Shown here: in pieces, positions 7,067 through 10,801 of the stretch | How positions within the stretch are numbered: position 1 is the first letter of the stretch | How the letters are laid out: the number at the start of each line of letters is the position of its first letter | DNA from: an uncultured Candidatus Melainabacteria bacterium | GTDB taxonomy: Bacteria; Cyanobacteriota; Vampirovibrionia; Gastranaerophilales; Gastranaerophilaceae | Length of the DNA: 10,801 bases | NCBI GenBank assembly: GCA_946186335.1 | Contig: CAMHMW010000053.1 | Coordinates: 1 to 10,801, forward strand | Direction: 5' to 3' | Notes under the pieces: model-generated | What the model was told of the DNA's origin: nothing | What the model saw: the letters and a program-made list of their open reading frames with translations, nothing else | Database searches by the model: none | Program-made: the position numbers and the translations under genes

Positions 7067-7129
7067 GGGGTAAATATTTCGGGCTGAAACATTAGTTGAA
7101 TAGCGAGAAAAGAATTTGAGGTAAATATA

Positions 7130-7879
7130 ATGATAAAAGTTGCAGTGTGCGGTGCATACGGAAAAATGGGGCAGGAGGTTTGTCTTGCCGTTGAAAACGC
7201 AGGTGATATGGAACTTGCCGCAAAAATTGATATACAGGGCGATGCGTACAGAACAATTGAGGAGGCAAAAAAATCTGTTGATTTTGATGTGCTGGTAGAT
7301 TTCACCCAGCCGAAATCAATATATGAAAATGCACTCTATTGCTTAAATAACGGCATAAAAGTTGTTATAGGAACAACGGGTTTGAAAGATGATGAAATAG
7401 CGAATTTAAAATCTCTGTCAGAAAAAAATATGACGGGCTGCCTTATTGCACCGAACTTTTCAACAGGGGCGGTTTTGATGATGATGTTTTCACAAATGGC
7501 TTCAAAATATTTTGATAATGCCGAAATTATAGAACTTCATCATAACCAGAAGAAAGATGCACCCTCAGGAACGGCAATAAAAACGGCTCTTATGATGTCG
7601 CAGGCAAAGGAAAGTTTTAAGAAAGGAAACTGCCCCGAAACAGAAACCGTAAAAGGTTCGCGCGGCGGAACATCATACTCCGATATTCAGATACATTCTG
7701 TCAGAATGCCGGGATTTATGGCATCTCAGGAGGTGATTTTTGGCTCTGCTGGTCAAACTTTTAAAATCCGTCACGATTCAACTGACAGAAAATGCTATAT
7801 GGACGGGGTTTTGCTGGCAGTCCGACACGTAATAAAAGAAAATGACTTTGTTTACGGACTTGAAAACCTGTTAAAGTAG
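7130..7879 (+). CDS. dapB: 4-hydroxy-tetrahydrodipicolinate reductase
   Basis: This enzyme makes tetrahydrodipicolinate with NAD(P)H in the diaminopimelate/lysine pathway, in the cytoplasm. It supplies peptidoglycan cross-linking residues and lysine. The 249-residue protein shows the dinucleotide loop GAYGKMG (8-14), the GTTG segment (81-84), APNFSTGAVL (107-116) and the family signature HHNQKKDAPSGTA (137-149). By position, H137 and K141 match the catalytic His and Lys of the E. coli enzyme. It is somewhat shorter than E. coli DapB (273). TGAGG (7117-7121) stands 8 bases before the ATG. The 63-base gap from the pentapeptide gene shows no clear promoter, so it is probably the last gene of the run. 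No other lysine-pathway gene is nearby. Confidence 0.95.
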   Translation: MIKVAVCGAYGKMGQEVCLAVENAGDMELAAKIDIQGDAYRTIEEAKKSVDFDVLVDFTQPKSIYENALYCLNNGIKVVIGTTGLKDDEIANLKSLSEKNMTGCLIAPNFSTGAVLMMMFSQMASKYFDNAEIIELHHNQKKDAPSGTAIKTALMMSQAKESFKKGNCPETETVKGSRGGTSYSDIQIHSVRMPGFMASQEVIFGSAGQTFKIRHDSTDRKCYMDGVLLAVRHVIKENDFVYGLENLLK

Positions 7880-7894
7880 AAGTAAAAGTAGATT

Positions 7895-7937
7895 TGTAAG
7901 GTGGGTAAAATGAAATATGCCCACCTTATTTATTTTT
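7895..7937 (+). terminator. Stem-loop (family B, copy 2), probable terminator after dapB
   Basis: AAGGTGGGTA (7898-7907) pairs with TGCCCACCTT (7918-7927) over 10 bp with one G-T wobble and a 10-base loop. It is followed by ATTTATTTTT. It lies 18 bases after the dapB stop, which suits an intrinsic terminator, though the T-tract is interrupted. It is a homologue of the element at 1561-1602. Confidence 0.6.
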
Positions 7938-7955
7938 GGCTTTCAGCAAATACGT

Positions 7956-7980
7956 AAGTTGGGCTTTCTGCCCAACAAAC
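7956..7980. repeat. Short palindrome (family A, copy 2)
   Basis: GTTGGGC (7958-7964) pairs exactly with GCCCAAC (7970-7976) across TTTCT. The flanks AAGTYGGG and CCCRACAAA match the palindrome at 1530-1553, but here the loop is longer and no flanking 8-bp direct repeat is evident. Confidence 0.55.
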
Positions 7981-7983
7981 AAC

Positions 7984-8020
7984 TTAAAGCGGACAAAGTT
8001 CATCCCCTTGCCCGCTTTAA
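7984..8020 (-). terminator. Possible terminator of the clpP transcript
   Basis: TTAAAGCGG (7984-7992) and CCGCTTTAA (8012-8020) are exact 9-bp inverted repeats around a 19-base loop. It lies 20 bases beyond the clpP stop on the minus strand. On that strand the downstream bases are GTTGTTTG, only moderately T-rich, so the call is tentative; it could also serve transcripts coming from dapB. Confidence 0.4.
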
Positions 8021-8039
8021 ATCTTAATATATATCTAAC

Positions 8040-8648
8040 CTATCCTCTTGTTACGACTTTATCAATCAAACCGTATTCCAAGGCTTCCTGAGCGGTTAAA
8101 TAGTGGTCACGTTCGCAGTCTTCTTTAACTTTTTCAAACGGCTGACCTGAATTTTCTGCCATAATTCCGATTAACATATCTTTCATACGGCGAATTTCTT
8201 TTGCTTCAAGTTCAATATCAGTTGCCTGACCTTTCGCACCGCCCAACGGCTGGTGAATCATTACTCTTGCATTCGGCAATGCCATTCTCTTGCCTTTTGC
8301 GCCTGCTGAAAGTAAAAACGCACCCATTGATGCTGCATCACCAAGACAAATCGTTGAAACATCAGATTTGATAAGGTTCATGGTGTCATAAATAGCCATT
8401 CCCGCAGTGATTACACCGCCGGGGCTATTAATATATAACATAATATCTTTTTCCGAATTTTCACTGTCTAAAAGCAGAAGTTGTGCAACAACCGAGTTTG
8501 CAACTTCATCATCAATTTCTGTTCCCAAAAATACAATTCTTTCTCTCAAAAGTCTTGAAAAAATATCAAATGAGCGTTCCCCTCTTGAAGATGCTTCAAT
8601 AACTGTCGGTACATAACCCATTATTTTCATATAAGTTTCCTGATCCAT
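8040..8648 (-). CDS. clpP: ATP-dependent Clp protease proteolytic subunit
   Basis: ClpP is a cytosolic serine peptidase that forms two stacked heptameric rings and degrades proteins unfolded by ClpX or ClpA/C. The 202-residue product has the full catalytic triad: S107 in DAASMGAF, H132 in VMIHQPLGG and D181 in CERDHYLTA. Other conserved parts are YINSPGGVITAG (72-83) and EALEYGLID near the C-terminus. The start is set at 8648 because GGAGAG (minus strand, 8659-8654) lies 7 bases upstream. A longer frame to 8681 would run through this ribosome site and the -10 box. No clpX or clpA/C partner is in the window. It follows the histidine kinase gene by 41 bases and seems to have its own promoter. 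Confidence 0.96.
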   Translation of the reverse strand: MDQETYMKIMGYVPTVIEASSRGERSFDIFSRLLRERIVFLGTEIDDEVANSVVAQLLLLDSENSEKDIMLYINSPGGVITAGMAIYDTMNLIKSDVSTICLGDAASMGAFLLSAGAKGKRMALPNARVMIHQPLGGAKGQATDIELEAKEIRRMKDMLIGIMAENSGQPFEKVKEDCERDHYLTAQEALEYGLIDKVVTRG

Positions 8649-8672
8649 TATGGCTCTCCTTTTTTTGTAATA

Positions 8673-8700
8673 ATTATACAATAAAAATTCTATTTTTCAT
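8673..8700 (-). promoter_or_regulatory. Probable clpP promoter
   Basis: On the minus strand a consensus TATAAT lies at 8678-8673. A weak -35 candidate ATGAAA (8700-8695) stands 16 bases upstream, overlapping the end of the kinase gene. The string TATTGTATAAT is identical to that at the HD-GYP operon promoter. The predicted start, near 8666, would give a leader of under 20 bases. Confidence 0.5.
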
Positions 8701-9913
8701 AGTTTTTGGGAATTGTTATAATAAATTCCGCTCCTTTGTCTGTTTCGGGGTTAATTTCGATTTTTCCCCCGTGAAGTTTTATAAATTCTTTCGCAATAGT
8801 TAACCCCAAACCTGTTGAGGGTTCGTCTGCGGTATTTTCGGAAATCTGAAAGAATTTATTAAAAATTTTTCTGTGATATTTTTTTGGAATACCAATTCCC
8901 TCATCGGCAATTCTTATTTCAATATTGCGGGAGGTTTCTGTTGTTGCAATTGTTATTTTCCCGTTTTGGGGGGAATATTTTATGGCATTTCCCAAAATAT
9001 TTATTAAAACCTGATGAAGTTTAATATAATCAGCCGTTATGTGAGAGGATGAATTTATATGTTTAATAACTTTTACTCCCTTTTTTTCAAAAAGCGGTTT
9101 TAAAGTGTTGCACACCTCCTCAATCATCAGTGAAATATCCGTATCAGACAGGTTAAGTTTTATTGTGTGTGATTCCAGTTTTGTTATATCAAGGATTTCA
9201 TTAATCATTTCAAGAAGTTTTATTCCCGAAACTTTTATGTCATTCTCGTATTGGGTCTGTTTCTCGTTCAGTTCCCCGAAAATTTTGTTAGAAAGTGCAT
9301 CAGAAAAACCGATTATTGAATTAAGCGGTGTTCTCAATTCGTGTGAAACATTTGCAAGAAATTGGTTTTGGAGTTTTTCGTTTTCTTTTATTTTCTTGTT
9401 CTGTTTTGTTACTGTTTCAATTGTGTTGTGGCTTTCAAACAGTCCCTGCTCCATTGTCTGAAACTGTAATTTTATAATCTTTGAAATTTCCAAATCTTTA
9501 ATAAGTGCTGCAATAATTTGAGCGCATGTGTTTATAATCTTTTTTTCATCAGGGGAAAAAAGAGATTTTTTTCTTATTAAAACAAGAATACCAAGAACCG
9601 CATCTTTAATTTTTAATCTTTCCGCAAGGACATAATCTTTTGAATTTAATACTTTTTTAATATCATCTGAAATGTTTGGTTCATCGGGGTTATACAGTTT
9701 TTTTGTCAAATCGTCTGATAATGTAATATCGCCGAAATCTTTGCAATTTTTACCGTATTCAAGAGTTAATCTGTTAGGTGCAAGATAAAAAATAACGGCA
9801 GAATTAAAATCAGTTATCTCTTTCAGAACGTCAAAAATTTCATCCGCATGTGAATTTTTGTTTAAATCAATGCCGTAAAATTTATTAATTTTTTCAATGG
9901 CGTTTTTATACAA
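8690..9913 (-). CDS. Soluble GAF-domain sensor histidine kinase
   Basis: With the start chosen here the protein is 407 residues and has no membrane segment, so it senses a cytosolic signal. Residues about 20-140 resemble a degenerate GAF domain, and 145-185 a coiled-coil linker. The HisKA dimerisation helix follows, with phospho-accepting H191 in FLANVSHELRTPLN. The ATPase domain has an N-box with N309 (INILGNAIKYSP), a G1 box DEGIGIP (337-343) and a G2 box GLGLTIAK (368-375). It autophosphorylates and passes phosphate to a receiver aspartate in a partner that is not encoded beside it. The start is TTG at 9913: GAGGGG (9923-9918) lies 4 bases upstream and it begins one base after the hpt stop. 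An upstream TTG at 9934, within hpt, has no ribosome site. Confidence 0.9.
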   Translation of the reverse strand: MYKNAIEKINKFYGIDLNKNSHADEIFDVLKEITDFNSAVIFYLAPNRLTLEYGKNCKDFGDITLSDDLTKKLYNPDEPNISDDIKKVLNSKDYVLAERLKIKDAVLGILVLIRKKSLFSPDEKKIINTCAQIIAALIKDLEISKIIKLQFQTMEQGLFESHNTIETVTKQNKKIKENEKLQNQFLANVSHELRTPLNSIIGFSDALSNKIFGELNEKQTQYENDIKVSGIKLLEMINEILDITKLESHTIKLNLSDTDISLMIEEVCNTLKPLFEKKGVKVIKHINSSSHITADYIKLHQVLINILGNAIKYSPQNGKITIATTETSRNIEIRIADEGIGIPKKYHRKIFNKFFQISENTADEPSTGLGLTIAKEFIKLHGGKIEINPETDKGAEFIITIPKNYEK

Positions 9914-9914
9914 A

Positions 9915-10448
9915 TTACCCCTCTTTGTATGCAATATATTTCAGATTTCTGTAATATCCGTCATAGTCCAGACCATATCCTACAACAAATTTATCATCAA
10001 CGTCAAATCCGTAATAATCAGGTTTGACATCAACCTTTCTTGTAATTTTTTTATCAAGCAGGGAGCAGAATTTAAAAGTCTTAACGTGAAAATTCATGTG
10101 AATAAAATCAATCAAAAATTTTGCAGTCAGTCCCGTATCCACAATATCTTCAATAATTAAAACATTTTTCCCGTTCAGGTCGGGGAGTTTTATATCAACG
10201 GCATTTACTTTACCGGATGTTGTTGTTGAAGAACCGTAACTTGAAAGTCTTATAAATTCCATCTTGACAGGCATGTCCAGTTCTCTTACCAAATCGGATG
10301 CAAATAATACCGCACCTTTTAATGCACAAACTGCAATTACTTCTTCTCCTTTATAAAACCCGTTCATTTCTTTTGCGAGTTCTTTAATTCTTGTTTGGAG
10401 TTGTTCTTCGCTATATAAGACCTTTAAATCTTCAAAATTAATTTCCAT
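9915..10448 (-). CDS. hpt: Hypoxanthine phosphoribosyltransferase
   Basis: This purine-salvage enzyme joins hypoxanthine (often also guanine) to PRPP to give IMP (or GMP) in the cytoplasm. The 177-residue length is close to bacterial Hpt proteins (about 180). The PRPP-binding loop VLIIEDIVDTGLTAK (96-110) carries the paired acidic residues E100-D101. Other family parts are the loop LKG (43-45), the flexible loop SSYGSST (69-75) and the base-binding region VVGYGLDYDGYYRNL near 155-169. The ATG at 10448 overlaps the end of tilS by 11 bases; the ribosome site (AGAGAG) is modest. The tilS-hpt pairing is widely conserved in bacteria and supports both calls. Confidence 0.95.
   Translation of the reverse strand: MEINFEDLKVLYSEEQLQTRIKELAKEMNGFYKGEEVIAVCALKGAVLFASDLVRELDMPVKMEFIRLSSYGSSTTTSGKVNAVDIKLPDLNGKNVLIIEDIVDTGLTAKFLIDFIHMNFHVKTFKFCSLLDKKITRKVDVKPDYYGFDVDDKFVVGYGLDYDGYYRNLKYIAYKEG
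9918..9923 (-). promoter_or_regulatory. Ribosome binding site deciding the kinase's TTG start
   Basis: GAGGGG on the minus strand forms the last codons of hpt and runs into its TAA stop. It stands 4 bases before the TTG at 9913. It supports a TTG start and coupled translation from hpt into the kinase. Confidence 0.6.
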
Positions 10449-10801
10449 TTTGCTCTCTTTCGTTTTTATAAAATTTTAATCTGTGAGTCGGGTTTTTAAC
10501 TACTTTTATTTTATCACTAATTCCCAAATTAATCGCCCAGAGAATTTCTTTTTCCTGTGTGAGAAATAAAAGATTGTCTTTTTGGTGATTCGGAATTTTT
10601 TTTGAGTTAAGGTATTTTTTGAGTTTTTGAGAACCTTTTGAACCGTAGGGCTGAATTATATCACCGTCCTGCCTTGTGCGGAGTTCAAAATTAAATTCTG
10701 TTTTGCTCAAATCAACATAGGCAACCCCCTCATTATCTTTGGGAAATTTTTTGACAGGTTTTTCAAATTTTTCTATTTCAAAAACATATCCGTCAGATTC
10801 A
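10438..10801 (-). CDS. tilS: tRNA(Ile)-lysidine synthase, C-terminal part (5' end outside window)
   Basis: The frame is open from the right window edge to the TAA at 10440-10438, giving about 121 visible residues. The visible part is the TilS C-terminal domain: AYVDLSK, then LRTRQDGDIIQPYG, GSQKLKKYLNSKKIP, ILWAINLGISDKIKVV. TilS modifies C34 of tRNA-Ile(CAU) to lysidine so that it reads AUA codons. The catalytic PP-loop domain would lie beyond base 10801 and cannot be checked. TTG at 10710 is an internal leucine codon, not the start. Its stop lies inside the start of hpt, indicating a coupled tilS-hpt transcript. Confidence 0.92.
   Translation of the reverse strand, partial: ESDGYVFEIEKFEKPVKKFPKDNEGVAYVDLSKTEFNFELRTRQDGDIIQPYGSKGSQKLKKYLNSKKIPNHQKDNLLFLTQEKEILWAINLGISDKIKVVKNPTHRLKFYKNEREQNGN

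Noticed and set aside
7067..7129. Lysine riboswitch or separate promoter before dapB
   Set aside because: The gap is only 63 bases, too short for a lysine riboswitch, and no clear -35/-10 pair is visible.
8649..8681. Upstream 11-residue extension of ClpP
   Set aside because: It would be translated from the promoter -10 and the ribosome site; the ATG at 8648 has a well-spaced GGAG.
9897..10160. Plus-strand reading frame opposite hpt and the kinase
   Set aside because: It is antisense to two genes with clear family motifs and has no recognisable domain or ribosome site.

Overview
The window looks like an ordinary chromosomal segment of a low-GC bacterium with cyanobacteria-like traits, plausibly a gut Melainabacteria/Vampirovibrionia (Gastranaerophilales) member. 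That placement is an inference. It rests on AT-rich composition, TTG as a start codon, an RTX-type surface or secreted protein, receiver proteins with LuxR-type DNA-binding domains, and intergenic palindromes. One palindrome reads like the GTAGGGTGGGC...GCCC(A/G)CC repeat I associate with cyanobacterial genomes. No database search was possible, so the lineage call is soft.

Layout. Positions 1-1521 (+) are the C-terminal part of an RTX/haemolysin-type calcium-binding protein cut by the left window edge. Positions 1522-1947 hold no gene but three kinds of palindromic element, followed by a good promoter. Positions 1948-7879 (+) are a tightly packed six-gene run: a TPR-like/GAF/HD-GYP protein, an exported TPR protein, a NarL-type response regulator, a second receiver/LuxR response regulator, an acidic pentapeptide-repeat protein and dapB. 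The first three genes overlap each other by 1 and 4 bases. Positions 7880-8039 are a convergent intergenic region with three stem-loops. Two of these are related to elements in the first intergenic region. Positions 8040-10801 (-) carry, in transcription order, tilS (partial), hpt, a soluble GAF histidine kinase and clpP.

How the genes may work together. The plus-strand run combines a probable cyclic-di-GMP phosphodiesterase, an exported TPR protein and two DNA-binding response regulators, but no histidine kinase. A soluble histidine kinase without its own response regulator lies about 2 kb beyond the end of the run, on the opposite strand. A kinase/regulator partnership is therefore possible but unproven. 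The minus-strand genes are housekeeping functions (tRNA-Ile lysidine synthesis, purine salvage, proteolysis) with the kinase inserted between hpt and clpP.

I see no CRISPR array, transposase, tRNA, rRNA or convincing riboswitch. The least explained parts are the uncharacterised signalling run and the families of paired intergenic palindromes.
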